Shown here: positions 16,338-24,115 of the stretch, piece after piece
Layout: the number at the start of each line of letters is the position of its first letter
Position numbering within the stretch: position 1 is the stretch's first letter
Assembly (NCBI GenBank): GCA_946886855.1
Contig: CAMPJJ010000048.1
Span: 1 to 38,757 of the forward strand
Origin: an uncultured Roseateles sp.
Lineage (GTDB): Bacteria; Pseudomonadota; Gammaproteobacteria; Burkholderiales; Burkholderiaceae
DNA length: 38,757 nt
Direction: 5' to 3'
The notes under the pieces: generated by a model
What the model saw: the letters and a program-made list of their open reading frames with translations, nothing else
The model's database searches: none
Told to the model about the DNA's origin: nothing
Translations under genes and position numbers: made by a program

Positions 16338-17485
16338 TGAGCCGCCTTCCAGGCGGTGGGATAGCTGCGCTCGGCGTTGAGGTGGTACAGCTTGTCGACG
16401 ACGACCTTGGGCAGGCCGAGGCCCTTCACCGGCTTCTTGAGATCGGACACCTGGAACGACTCCTCCGTGTTGAAGTAGCGCCAGTGCATGCGCCACACCG
16501 GCTCGACTTCCTTCAGCAGTTCGGCCCCCGATTGTTGCGGCGGTTGCGAGACGTCGGTCCCGTACATCAGGCGGTCCTGGTACTTGATCATGAAGGCGCG
16601 CACCTTGGCCCGGTCCCGCTGGCTCTGGTACTGCAGCTGCCCGATGCGCGCGGCCAGATCGACCTTGGCCAGCGGGAAGCGGTCCAGGAACGCGGCCAGT
16701 TCGTCGACGTTGCGCTCCAGCGAGGCCATGTGCATGCCGACGAACTTCAGCTTCGGATGCGCCGCGACCATGCGGTCGCGCGCGGCCATCTGGTCCTCCC
16801 AGCTGGGCATCTCCGGATGCAGCGCCATGTGGTACTGCGGGTGATGCGCGAAATACTCGCGGTCGTTGATGACCGTCATCTTGTCCAGCGGCAGCCAGCA
16901 GTTGTGCGGCTCGCCCTGGTGGCCGAGCATCGTGATGCCCTGCTCCTCGAAATAGGTGAACAGCGGCTTGAAGCGCGCGTCGTCGATCATGACGAGCTTG
17001 CCCTGCTTGTCGCGCAGGCTCATGCCGATGTTCTTCCACACCTTCACGCCGACCGCGCCGGCGCGCAGGCCGGCATCGACGCGCTGCTTGGTCGCGGCTA
17101 GCCAGCCTGGTTGATCCGAAGTCTCCGACGAGAAACTCACCGCCCAGGCCACGTCCGCCGGACGCGCCTTGCGCAGCTCGATCGCCGCCTGCTGCTGCTC
17201 GTCCAGCGGCGGGAAGTCCGGGTAGTCGACGTTGATCGTCAGCACCTTGAAACCGAGCTGGCGCGCGGCGTCGATGAACGCCGGACCGGCGTTGTGCAGA
17301 TGCACGTGCGAATCGATCTTCGGGACCTTGGTGAAGTCCGCCATCGTGTAGCGGTCTCCATCGTTGTCCTTGGACTTCGGTGCCGCCAGGACGCCAGAAG
17401 AGGCGGCCATCGCGACGGCCGTCAATGCGGCGCTCAGCAGGGCCGGCAGCGCGGCGCGGACGGGAGTTCTCGTCATGGGGGTCAT
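16334..17485 (-). CDS. Exported amidohydrolase-superfamily metal hydrolase
   Basis: A 383-residue protein of the amidohydrolase-2 type with an N-terminal signal peptide (about 35 residues ending VLAAP). Metal-site residues are visible: HVHLH with His60 and His62, Lys148 in GVKVWKN, His189 in MLGHQGEP, His252 in FVGMHMAS and Asp311 in YGTDVS. Family members hydrolyse or decarboxylate small carboxylates, lactones or amides. Its location between a GH114 and a GH36 gene, inside an otherwise galactosamine-oriented operon that lacks any agaA-type deacetylase, makes a role on a sugar amide or lactone attractive but unproven. It ends by overlapping the GH36 start by 4 bp. The start at ATG 17485 lacks a good ribosome binding site; an ATG 9 bp downstream is possible. 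Confidence 0.82.
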   Translation of the reverse strand: MTPMTRTPVRAALPALLSAALTAVAMAASSGVLAAPKSKDNDGDRYTMADFTKVPKIDSHVHLHNAGPAFIDAARQLGFKVLTINVDYPDFPPLDEQQQAAIELRKARPADVAWAVSFSSETSDQPGWLAATKQRVDAGLRAGAVGVKVWKNIGMSLRDKQGKLVMIDDARFKPLFTYFEEQGITMLGHQGEPHNCWLPLDKMTVINDREYFAHHPQYHMALHPEMPSWEDQMAARDRMVAAHPKLKFVGMHMASLERNVDELAAFLDRFPLAKVDLAARIGQLQYQSQRDRAKVRAFMIKYQDRLMYGTDVSQPPQQSGAELLKEVEPVWRMHWRYFNTEESFQVSDLKKPVKGLGLPKVVVDKLYHLNAERSYPTAWKAAQ

Positions 17486-17500
17486 GGGATCAACAACGGT

Positions 17501-17521
17501 GGGAACAGTGGGAACAGTGGG
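17501..17521. repeat. Short tandem repeat, 9-bp unit, 2.3 copies
   Basis: GGGAACAGT is repeated twice with a partial third copy, in the 40-bp gap between the GH114 and amidohydrolase genes. It occupies the place where a ribosome binding site would be expected. Confidence 0.7.
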
Positions 17522-17525
17522 AAGG

Positions 17526-18350
17526 TCAGTCGCAGCTGTAGCGGTAGGCGTCGTTCAGGTCCAGCGGCAGCACCAGCGTGCGGATCTTCGCGGCCTTCAT
17601 CTTGGTGCAGAGCTTGTCGCGCGCGCCGTTGGTGTTCTTCTTGTACTTGGACGCGTACTCGGCGTTGAACACGGGCTTGTTCTTGCTCGTGAAGACCGAG
17701 TAGCCGCCGCACTCGTCGTACTGGTTGCACTGCTCGTTGACGGCCATGTCGAAATACGGCTCCAGCTGCGCCAGCTGGTCGACGTCGTTCTTCAGCGCGA
17801 TCGCCAGGCCGCGGCCGTGGGCGGCGTTGGCGAGGTACTTGTTGTAGTCGAGCTGGGTCGCGGCCGTCAGCGGGAAGCCGGTCGAGTTGGTGTAGCCGTC
17901 GACGTTGTCCGGCTCGACGCCGTCACAGCCCTTGGAGACGGCCAGGTCCAACCGGCTGAGCATCACCGCGCGCACGTTGGCCGAGCGCGTGTCCAGCCAC
18001 TTCTCGCCGGCCCAGCCGTCCAGCGCGTTGCCCATGTCGGCGGCGTTGAAGCTGCCGAAGTCGGCGCGCCAGTTCTCCGAGCTGCCGGCGGAGAAGTAGC
18101 AGACGACCTTGCGGCCCTGCGCCTTCAAGCCGGCGATCGTCTGCGCGGTCGTGTCGAAGAGGTCGATGTCGTACACGGCCACGTTGTAGCCGGTGTTGAG
18201 CGTGCCCGTCAGCTGCCACTGCCAGGTCGTGTTCACGCCGGGCTTCCACCACGACTGCGCGTGCGCGCCGGTGGCGGCGGTGAGTCCCAGGGCCAGTGCG
18301 GCGGCGGTCGCGAGGCCGGTGGCCATCGAACGGATCAGCGAGCGTTTCAT
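17526..18350 (-). CDS. Secreted GH114 endo-alpha-1,4-polygalactosaminidase family protein
   Basis: A 274-residue secreted protein. Residues 1-31 are a signal peptide (ending GAHA). The rest is the GH114/TM1410-type TIM barrel: WWKPGVNTTWQWQLTG entry, NVAVYDIDLFDT, KVVCYFSAGSSENWR, GCDGVEPDNVDGY with Asp148 and the AVNEQCNQYDEC segment with Glu206. The Asp and Glu correspond in position to the catalytic pair of characterised GH114 enzymes, which cut alpha-1,4-linked galactosamine in fungal galactosaminogalactan and Pel-type polymers. Six cysteines (84, 142, 207, 214, 248, 273) fit three disulfides. The ATG at 18350 has an AGGAGA site upstream. It follows the TonB-dependent receptor by 117 bp and precedes the amidohydrolase by 40 bp. 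Confidence 0.92.
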   Translation of the reverse strand: MKRSLIRSMATGLATAAALALGLTAATGAHAQSWWKPGVNTTWQWQLTGTLNTGYNVAVYDIDLFDTTAQTIAGLKAQGRKVVCYFSAGSSENWRADFGSFNAADMGNALDGWAGEKWLDTRSANVRAVMLSRLDLAVSKGCDGVEPDNVDGYTNSTGFPLTAATQLDYNKYLANAAHGRGLAIALKNDVDQLAQLEPYFDMAVNEQCNQYDECGGYSVFTSKNKPVFNAEYASKYKKNTNGARDKLCTKMKAAKIRTLVLPLDLNDAYRYSCD

Positions 18351-18467
18351 GAGTTCTCCTGTGATGCGGGCCGTCGTGCGGCCCGGGTGTTGTGTGGAAC
18401 CCCGACGTCCTCTCCGGAACATCCCGATCTGGAATACCCCGTTTGGTAAGCGCCGATCAGCGCGGCA

Positions 18468-21365
18468 TCAGAACTTGATGCTCGCCCCGATCGTGAACGC
18501 CCTGCCCCAGCGGTTGTAGCCTTGCGGCAGGGTGATGTTGCCGTCGCCCAGCGTGTACTCCTGCTTGGCGTCGGTCAGGTTGCGGCCCTCGATGGAGATC
18601 CGCAGCCACTTGTTGACTTCATAGGCCGCCTGCGCAGTCAGCCAGGTGATGGCCTTGGCGCGCTCGTTGAAGCCCGGGCCGATCACGTTGATCGCCGACA
18701 CGAACTCGTCGGTGTGGTCCGCCGTGGCGCTGATGCTCCACGGCCCCTTCTCGTAGAGCAGGCCCAGCGACGAGGTCGCCGGCGCAATGCCTTCCAGCGG
18801 GCGCTTCTCGCCGCCGACCCAGCTGTCGGAGCGGTTGCGCGTGTACTGCGCCCGCACGCCGAAGCCGTTGTCCCACAGATGCTGGAAGCCGATCTCCATG
18901 CCGCGGACCCGGGCCTTGTCGCCGTTGATCGGCTTCATCACGTTGAACAGGTGGCCCGGCACGCCGATGTCGACGCCGGTTTCCCAGCTGGTGGTGATCT
19001 GGTTCTTGATGTCCTTCTGGAACACCGCGAAGGTCAGCGCCGAGTTGCGGGCGTAGTACCACTCCAACGAGGCGTCGTACTGCTTGGCGCTGTAGGGCTT
19101 CAGATCGGCGTTGCCGCCGAAGACCTGGGTGAAGTCGCCCCAGGCGACGCTGGCCGTGGTGCTGGTCGGCGCGAGCTGCTCGACCGACGGCCGCGCCATC
19201 GTCTTGGCCGCGCCCAGGCGCAGCTGCAGCGCGTCGGTGAAGTGCCAGACGAAGTTGGCCGACGGCAGGCCGTAGGTGTACTCGGCGTCCTGGCTGATCT
19301 CGGTCGGATCGGCGTAGACGGCGGTGTAGTTGAACGGGCCGTTCTCCGTCAGGCTGGCGATCTTGGCATCCCAGGCCTTGGCCGTGGTCTTGGTCTTCAC
19401 CAGGCGCACGCCGATGTCCGCGTTCCACTGCTCGCCGGAGAGATCCGCCTCGACGAAGAACGAGGTCGTCTTCTCGCGCACGCGGTAGCTCTGCAGCGGG
19501 TTCCAGACCGGTCCGGCGTTGCTGAAATCGTAGGTGCCGCCGTCCGGACGCGGCTTGCCGTTGTAGGCCTGCAGCGCCGCCAGGTAGTTGGGCACGTCGA
19601 AGCCCAGGAACGAACGCGGGAAGCTGCCGCTGACGCCGTTCATGAAGTTGGGCGGGCTCAGGTGCTCGTTGAGCACGTTGCCGCCGAGCTGCCCCACGTT
19701 GATCGCGTTGGTGCCGGAGTAGTAGTTCTCCCCGCCGTTGATCGCGTTGTCGACCAGGTCGCGGTTCTTGTCGCGCCGCGTGGCCTGCACGCCGAACTGG
19801 ATCTGGTCGACGTTGAAGCGGTCCACCGTCCAGGCGCCGTTCAGCGTCAGGCCGCGGATCTTGTCGTCGATGTTGTCGCCGCTCAGGCCCAGGTAATGGG
19901 TGTTGAAGTCGTTCGGGCCGAAGGCGCCGCTGGCGAGGCCGCCGATCAGGTCGCGGCCGTCGGCGAAGGTGGTCTTGATGTCGGGCACCTGCGAGCCGGT
20001 CAGGTTCACCGTCGTCACGTTGGGCTGGTTCATGCGCAGCACCGTGTAGGTGTCCTGCCCGCCGGAATGCCGCTTGGACGTCGACTGGTAGACGTCGCCG
20101 TTGAACTTCAGCGTCTCGGTGGCCTTCCACTCGGCGTTGAGGCCGTAGACGGCGCTGTCGACGACGCGGTGCGTGGTCAGGTTCAGCAGCTCGGGATTGA
20201 GCTGGTTGTCCGGATTGGCGCTGTCCATCGTGAAGCCGGTGACGACGCCGTTCTCGGTCTTGATGTTGGACCAGCGGCCCGGCGCGAACAGCGTGTAGAA
20301 CGACTGCTGGTAACCGACCTGCGGCGAGTTCAGCCGCGTCTTGATGCCGTCGACGGTGACCTTGAGCGCGTCGCTCGGACGCCATTCGACCTTGCCGGAG
20401 AGCGCGGTGCGCTTCTTCTGTTCCTGGATGGTGCCGACGCGGAACTGGCCCGGGCCGATCAGGCCTTCCTCGTCCTTGTCCAGCACGCCGTTGCCGTTCG
20501 GATCGATGTTGCCGCCCCAGGCGTTGCCGGTCCAGTTGGCGGCCGGGTCGGAGATAGGGTTGCGCGTCCAGCCGCCGTCGTTGCCGGCGGTGTCGGTGCG
20601 GACCTTGCGGTCGGCATAGACCACGCCGAACAGCACGCCCAGTTCCTTGCCGAAGGTGTTGCTGTAGGTGGCCGAGACCTTGCCGCCGTTGAGCTTGGAC
20701 ATGGTGTTGCGGTCGCCCTCGACGCGCAGGATGCCGTGCTGGCCGGGCTGGTCGAAGGGGCTGGCCGAACGCAGGTTCACCAGGCCGCCGATCGCGCCTT
20801 CCATCACCGAGGCCTGCGCGGACTTCACGACGTCGGCGCCGCTGATGATGTCCGAGGGCAGCACGTCGAAGGCGAAGTCGCGGCCCTCGCCGTCGGTGGC
20901 GAGGATGCGGTTGTTGAAGGTCGTCAGCGTGTATTCGGGACCCAGGCCGCGCACGCTGACCTTCTGGCCTTCGCCGCCGGCGGTGCGCGAGATCGACACG
21001 CCGGTGATGTGACTCAGCGAGTCGGCCACGTTGTCGTCGGGGAAGCGGCCCAGCTCGGTGGCGCTGATGCTGTCCTGCACGCCGGACGCGGCGCGCTTGA
21101 GGTTCAGCGATCGCTGCAGGCTGGCGCGGGTGCCGGTGATCTCGACGCGGTCCAGCGTCTGGTCGGCGTCCCTGGCCTTGGCGTCGGTCTTGGCGTCGGT
21201 CTTGGCGTCGGTCTTGGCGTCGGCGGGCGTCGAGGCCGCCGCCGCCGGCGGCTGGACCTGCGCCTGCGCCGCGCCCAGCGCGGTCAACGCGGCGATCGCG
21301 GCGGCGGCGGCGATGGGCCGCGGCGCAAAACCGGCAATCAGGAGGGAGGACAGGGGAGCTCGCAT
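18468..21365 (-). CDS. TonB-dependent receptor for oligosaccharides
   Basis: A 965-residue outer-membrane receptor of the glycan-uptake TonB type common in Xanthomonas, Caulobacter and related bacteria. After a signal peptide (ending AAQAQ) comes a low-complexity linker of TDAK repeats, then a TonB-box-like TLDRVEITGTR. The plug domain follows (about residues 85-205, with FPDDNVADSLSHITGVSISR and SVRGLGPEYTLTTFNNR), then the 22-strand barrel, ending in aromatic F (GRAFTIGASIKF). It is transcribed first in the leftward operon, before the GH114 enzyme, so it probably imports its oligosaccharide products. An AAGGAA site precedes the ATG at 21365. The promoter lies in the CTTTCG-box region. Ligand specificity is inferred only from context. 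Confidence 0.93.
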   Translation of the reverse strand: MRAPLSSLLIAGFAPRPIAAAAAIAALTALGAAQAQVQPPAAAASTPADAKTDAKTDAKTDAKARDADQTLDRVEITGTRASLQRSLNLKRAASGVQDSISATELGRFPDDNVADSLSHITGVSISRTAGGEGQKVSVRGLGPEYTLTTFNNRILATDGEGRDFAFDVLPSDIISGADVVKSAQASVMEGAIGGLVNLRSASPFDQPGQHGILRVEGDRNTMSKLNGGKVSATYSNTFGKELGVLFGVVYADRKVRTDTAGNDGGWTRNPISDPAANWTGNAWGGNIDPNGNGVLDKDEEGLIGPGQFRVGTIQEQKKRTALSGKVEWRPSDALKVTVDGIKTRLNSPQVGYQQSFYTLFAPGRWSNIKTENGVVTGFTMDSANPDNQLNPELLNLTTHRVVDSAVYGLNAEWKATETLKFNGDVYQSTSKRHSGGQDTYTVLRMNQPNVTTVNLTGSQVPDIKTTFADGRDLIGGLASGAFGPNDFNTHYLGLSGDNIDDKIRGLTLNGAWTVDRFNVDQIQFGVQATRRDKNRDLVDNAINGGENYYSGTNAINVGQLGGNVLNEHLSPPNFMNGVSGSFPRSFLGFDVPNYLAALQAYNGKPRPDGGTYDFSNAGPVWNPLQSYRVREKTTSFFVEADLSGEQWNADIGVRLVKTKTTAKAWDAKIASLTENGPFNYTAVYADPTEISQDAEYTYGLPSANFVWHFTDALQLRLGAAKTMARPSVEQLAPTSTTASVAWGDFTQVFGGNADLKPYSAKQYDASLEWYYARNSALTFAVFQKDIKNQITTSWETGVDIGVPGHLFNVMKPINGDKARVRGMEIGFQHLWDNGFGVRAQYTRNRSDSWVGGEKRPLEGIAPATSSLGLLYEKGPWSISATADHTDEFVSAINVIGPGFNERAKAITWLTAQAAYEVNKWLRISIEGRNLTDAKQEYTLGDGNITLPQGYNRWGRAFTIGASIKF
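21177..21224. repeat. In-frame tandem repeat, 12-bp unit, about 4 copies
   Basis: CTTGGCGTCGGT recurs four times (last base differs) and encodes the TDAK repeats of the receptor's linker between signal peptide and TonB box. Being a multiple of three, copy-number changes keep the frame. Confidence 0.9.
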
Positions 21366-21438
21366 CTCAGGGTTCCTTGTGTTGGCTTGTCCGCTGCCAG
21401 TCCTGGACCTCGACCGGCTTGGCGCAAGTCTACGTAGT

Positions 21439-21507
21439 CTTTCGATTAATTTCGCATATCGTTTTTACCGACGTTTATTCTTTCGAATTGATGACGGTCG
21501 AAAGAAT
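21439..21507. promoter_or_regulatory. AgaR-like operator cluster: phased TTTCG boxes and 10-bp inverted repeat
   Basis: TTTCG occurs at 21440-21444, 21450-21454 and 21481-21485. The first two are exactly 10 bp apart. The third begins a perfect inverted repeat: ATTCTTTCGA (21477-21486) and TCGAAAGAAT (21498-21507), separated by 11 bp. Arrays of TTTC-type direct repeats are known at AgaR sites in enterobacteria, so this is the best operator candidate for the leftward operon. Confidence 0.65.
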
Positions 21508-21606
21508 TCGAGCTACACGTTCTCACAAGATCAGCTCGACCACGCCTGATTCGTTCGGGTTTTCCCGCGAAATTCGCCGCTTCGTGGCTTGTCACGGTTT
21601 CTTCCG

Positions 21607-21647
21607 TTGTGTTTCCGCTTTCCTTACCCTATTCTTTCGTTCGAAAG
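21607..21647 (+). promoter_or_regulatory. Candidate sigma70 promoter overlapped by CTTTCG/CGAAAG operator
   Basis: TTGTGT (21607-21612) and TATTCT (21630-21635) are separated by 17 bp, 63-75 bp upstream of the permease start. The palindrome CTTTCGTTCGAAAG (21634-21647) overlaps the -10 box, so a repressor bound there would block transcription. The motif is the same as in the cluster at 21477-21507. Confidence 0.6.
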
Positions 21648-21709
21648 CTTACGACGATCCACGGCCCCATCGGGCGGTCGAGACCCCTCCAAGAAAGAAA
21701 GCGATCTCC

Positions 21710-22609
21710 ATGCAACGACATTGGCTGACCTACGCACTTGTCACGACCCTGTTCTGGGGCGCGTGGGGCGCGTTGACGGGCTTGTCTTCCGAACGCGGCT
21801 TCCCGGACACGCTGGTCTACGTCGTGTGGGCGCTGACCATGATCCCGCCGGCCGTGTTCGTGCTGGCGCGCGCCGGCTGGAAGCTGCAGCGCGACCGCCG
21901 TGCCGTGATCCAGGGCCTGACGGTCGGACTGCTGGGCGCGGGCGGGCAGATGCTGCTGTTCCGCGCGGTCGAGTCCGGTCCCGCCTACCTGATCTTCCCG
22001 ATCGTGTCGCTGTCGCCGGGGGTGACGATCGCGCTGTCCTTCGGACTGCTGCGCGAGCGTACCGGCAAGCTCGGCGTCGCCGGCATCGTGCTGGCGCTGT
22101 TCGCACTGCCGCTGTTCGACTACCAGCCCGGCCAGCAGAGCCAGGCGCTGGGACTGTGGTTCGCGCTGGCCGTCGTCGTGATGGCCGCCTGGGGCCTGCA
22201 GGCCTTTTTCCTGAAGACCGCCAACAACGCCGCCAGCGCGGAGAGCATCTTCTTCTACATGACCGTCAGCGCGCTGTTGTGCATCCCGGCCGCGCTGTGG
22301 ATGACGGATTTTTCCAAGCCCATCCCCTGGGGCTGGGACGGCCCCGGCCTGGCCGCCGTGATCCAGGTGCTCAACGCGATCGGCGCGCTCACGCTGGTCT
22401 ACGCCTTCCGCTACGGCAAGGCGCTGGTCGTCTCGCCGCTGGTCAACGCGGGCGCCCCGCTGCTGACGGCGCTGGCCTCGATGGCGATGAGCGGCGCCAC
22501 CCCCGGCGGCTTCAAGCTGGCCGGCGTCGCGCTGGCCTTGCTGGCCGCGCTGCTGCTGGCCCTGCAACCCGAAGGCGACGCCAAGACGGCCCCCTCGCAC
22601 ACGCCTTGA
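21710..22609 (+). CDS. EamA/DMT-superfamily permease, probable amino-sugar importer
   Basis: A 299-residue inner-membrane protein with about ten hydrophobic helices in two homologous halves, as in the EamA drug/metabolite transporters. The N-terminal RHWLTYALVTTLFWGAWGALTGLSSE and the second half beginning LGLWFALAVVVMAAWGLQAFFLKTANN are typical. As the first gene of the operon with agaZ, agaS and the kinase, and with no PTS components around, it is the likely importer of galactosamine or GalNAc. DMT proteins that take up sugars exist (the glucose/ribose and rhamnose porter branches), but the substrate here is inference. The ATG at 21710 is preferred over starts further upstream that would read through the operator region. 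Confidence 0.82.
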   Translation: MQRHWLTYALVTTLFWGAWGALTGLSSERGFPDTLVYVVWALTMIPPAVFVLARAGWKLQRDRRAVIQGLTVGLLGAGGQMLLFRAVESGPAYLIFPIVSLSPGVTIALSFGLLRERTGKLGVAGIVLALFALPLFDYQPGQQSQALGLWFALAVVVMAAWGLQAFFLKTANNAASAESIFFYMTVSALLCIPAALWMTDFSKPIPWGWDGPGLAAVIQVLNAIGALTLVYAFRYGKALVVSPLVNAGAPLLTALASMAMSGATPGGFKLAGVALALLAALLLALQPEGDAKTAPSHTP

Positions 22610-22635
22610 ACACGCCTTGAACACGCCTTGAACAC
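22599..22635. repeat. Tandem repeat, 11-bp unit, 3.4 copies, across the permease stop codon
   Basis: ACACGCCTTGA occurs three times in a row, followed by a partial copy. The first copy contains the permease stop codon, so extra copies have only lengthened the 3' untranslated part. Confidence 0.9.
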
Positions 22636-22722
22636 CCCACCAGCGGCGCGATCCGGCCGGCGACGTCCACCCCCGACCCCACCCGCGATCCCGTACCGCC
22701 TACTCGACAGGAAGGATTCCCC

Positions 22723-24021
22723 TTGAAGCTCATGCTCGATCTCGTGCGACGCCACCAGCAGTCGGCGTCCGGCGCCGACGCGCCAGCCATCGGCATCCCC
22801 TCGATGTGCTCGGCGCATCCCGTCGTCATCGCCGCGACGCTGCGCGAGTGCGGCGCGCTCGGCCGCCCTGCGCTGATCGAGGCCACCTCCAACCAGGTCA
22901 ACCAGGACGGCGGCTACACCGGCATGACGCCGGTCGACTTCCGCCGCTTCGTCGAGGCGATCGCCAAGGCCGAGGGCGTCGACACCGACCTGCTGATCCT
23001 GGGCGGCGACCACCTCGGTCCGAACGCGTGGCGCAAGCAGCCTGCGGCGCAGGCGATGGCCAAGGCGGAGGTGATGGTGGCGCAGTACGTCACCGCCGGC
23101 TTCCGCAAGATCCACCTGGACTGCTCGATGTCCTGCGCGGACGATCCGGTGCCGCTGTCCGAAGCCGAGATCGCCGCCCGCGCGGTGCGCCTGTGCCTGG
23201 CCGCCGAGGCCGCCTGGCGCGACACGCCCGACCGCGGCGAGCCGCCGGTCTACGTCATCGGCACCGAGGTGCCGGTGCCGGGCGGCGCGCATGAGGACCT
23301 GGAAGAGCTCGCGGTGACCTCGCCCGAGGCGGCCGGCGCGACGCTGGCGCTGCACCGCGAGGCGTTCGCGAAGTCCGGCCTCGACGCGGCCTGGGAGCGC
23401 GTGATCGCGATGGTCGTGCAGCCGGGCGTCGAGTTCGACCACCACAAGGTCATCGACTACCGGCCGGAGAAGGCGCGCGCGCTGAGCGCGTTCATCGCCT
23501 CGCAGCCGGGTCTGGTCTTCGAAGCGCACTCGACCGACTACCAGACGCCCGAGCGCCTGGCGCAACTCGCGCGCGACCACTTCGCGATCCTGAAGGTCGG
23601 CCCGGGCGCGACCTTCGCGCTGCGCGAGACGCTGTGGGCGCTGGCCGCCGTCGAGCGCGAATGGCTGGGCCCGCAGGCCGGCCACGACAACCTGGTCGAC
23701 ACGGTGTTCGGCGTGATGCGCGCGGAGCCCGGGCACTGGGCGCCCTACTACCAGGACCCGTCGCGCCTGCAGGTCGACCTGGCCTACAGCCTGAGCGACC
23801 GCATCCGCTACTACTGGGCGCATCCGAAGGTGCAGACCGCCTGCGCGGCGCTGCTGGACCGGCTGGAACATTCGCCGCCGCCGCTGACGCTGCTCAGCCA
23901 ATTCCTGCCGCGCCAGTACGACGCGATCCGCGAGGGCCGCCTGCGCAACCGCCCCGCCGAGCTGCTGCGCGATGGCGCCGCGCAGTCGCTGCGTCCCTAC
24001 CTCGCGGCCTGCGCCGCCTGA
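22723..24021 (+). CDS. agaZ: AgaZ/GatZ/KbaZ-family protein
   Basis: A 432-residue protein of the GatZ/KbaZ/AgaZ family, long listed as non-catalytic subunit of tagatose-1,6-bisphosphate aldolase. Motifs: GIPSMCSAHPVV at the start, IEATSNQVNQDGGYTGMTP (52-70), LLILGGDHLGPNAW (90-103) and HLDCSMSCADDP (131-142). Some stand-alone family members have been reported to epimerise fructose-6-phosphate and tagatose-6-phosphate at C4. Since no AgaY/KbaY aldolase and no tagatose-6-phosphate kinase is present here, that activity would link AgaS directly to glycolysis. The start is TTG at 22723, 7 bp after an AGGAAGG ribosome binding site; ATG 22732 is the alternative. It is followed by agaS after 94 bp. 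Confidence 0.9.
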   Translation: MKLMLDLVRRHQQSASGADAPAIGIPSMCSAHPVVIAATLRECGALGRPALIEATSNQVNQDGGYTGMTPVDFRRFVEAIAKAEGVDTDLLILGGDHLGPNAWRKQPAAQAMAKAEVMVAQYVTAGFRKIHLDCSMSCADDPVPLSEAEIAARAVRLCLAAEAAWRDTPDRGEPPVYVIGTEVPVPGGAHEDLEELAVTSPEAAGATLALHREAFAKSGLDAAWERVIAMVVQPGVEFDHHKVIDYRPEKARALSAFIASQPGLVFEAHSTDYQTPERLAQLARDHFAILKVGPGATFALRETLWALAAVEREWLGPQAGHDNLVDTVFGVMRAEPGHWAPYYQDPSRLQVDLAYSLSDRIRYYWAHPKVQTACAALLDRLEHSPPPLTLLSQFLPRQYDAIREGRLRNRPAELLRDGAAQSLRPYLAACAA

Positions 24022-24115
24022 ACGACAGAACGCCCGAACGTCCGGATGCCAGAACGCGCGACGACCTGAACCGCTTCGACATCCGGCCCTTTCTCATGCA
24101 ACAAGATCCGTCACG

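Larger units (their letters stand above)
21366..21709. promoter_or_regulatory. Divergent control region of the galactosamine locus
   Basis: This 344-bp AT-rich region lies between the TonB-dependent receptor and the DMT permease genes and must hold both promoters. It contains repeated TTTCG/CGAAA motifs (separate entries). Base composition is clearly lower in GC than the flanking genes, as expected for a controlled promoter region. Confidence 0.8.

Noticed and set aside
13494..17039. A single 1181-codon frame joining the GH36 enzyme to an N-terminal extension.
   Set aside because: The extension lies over the amidohydrolase gene in another frame; the GH36 start with signal sequence at 16337 and the ATGA overlap are better supported.
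18522..21437. A 971-codon open frame on the plus strand opposite the TonB-dependent receptor.
   Set aside because: It is a composition shadow of a high-GC gene; the translation lacks any motif, while the minus strand encodes a complete receptor.
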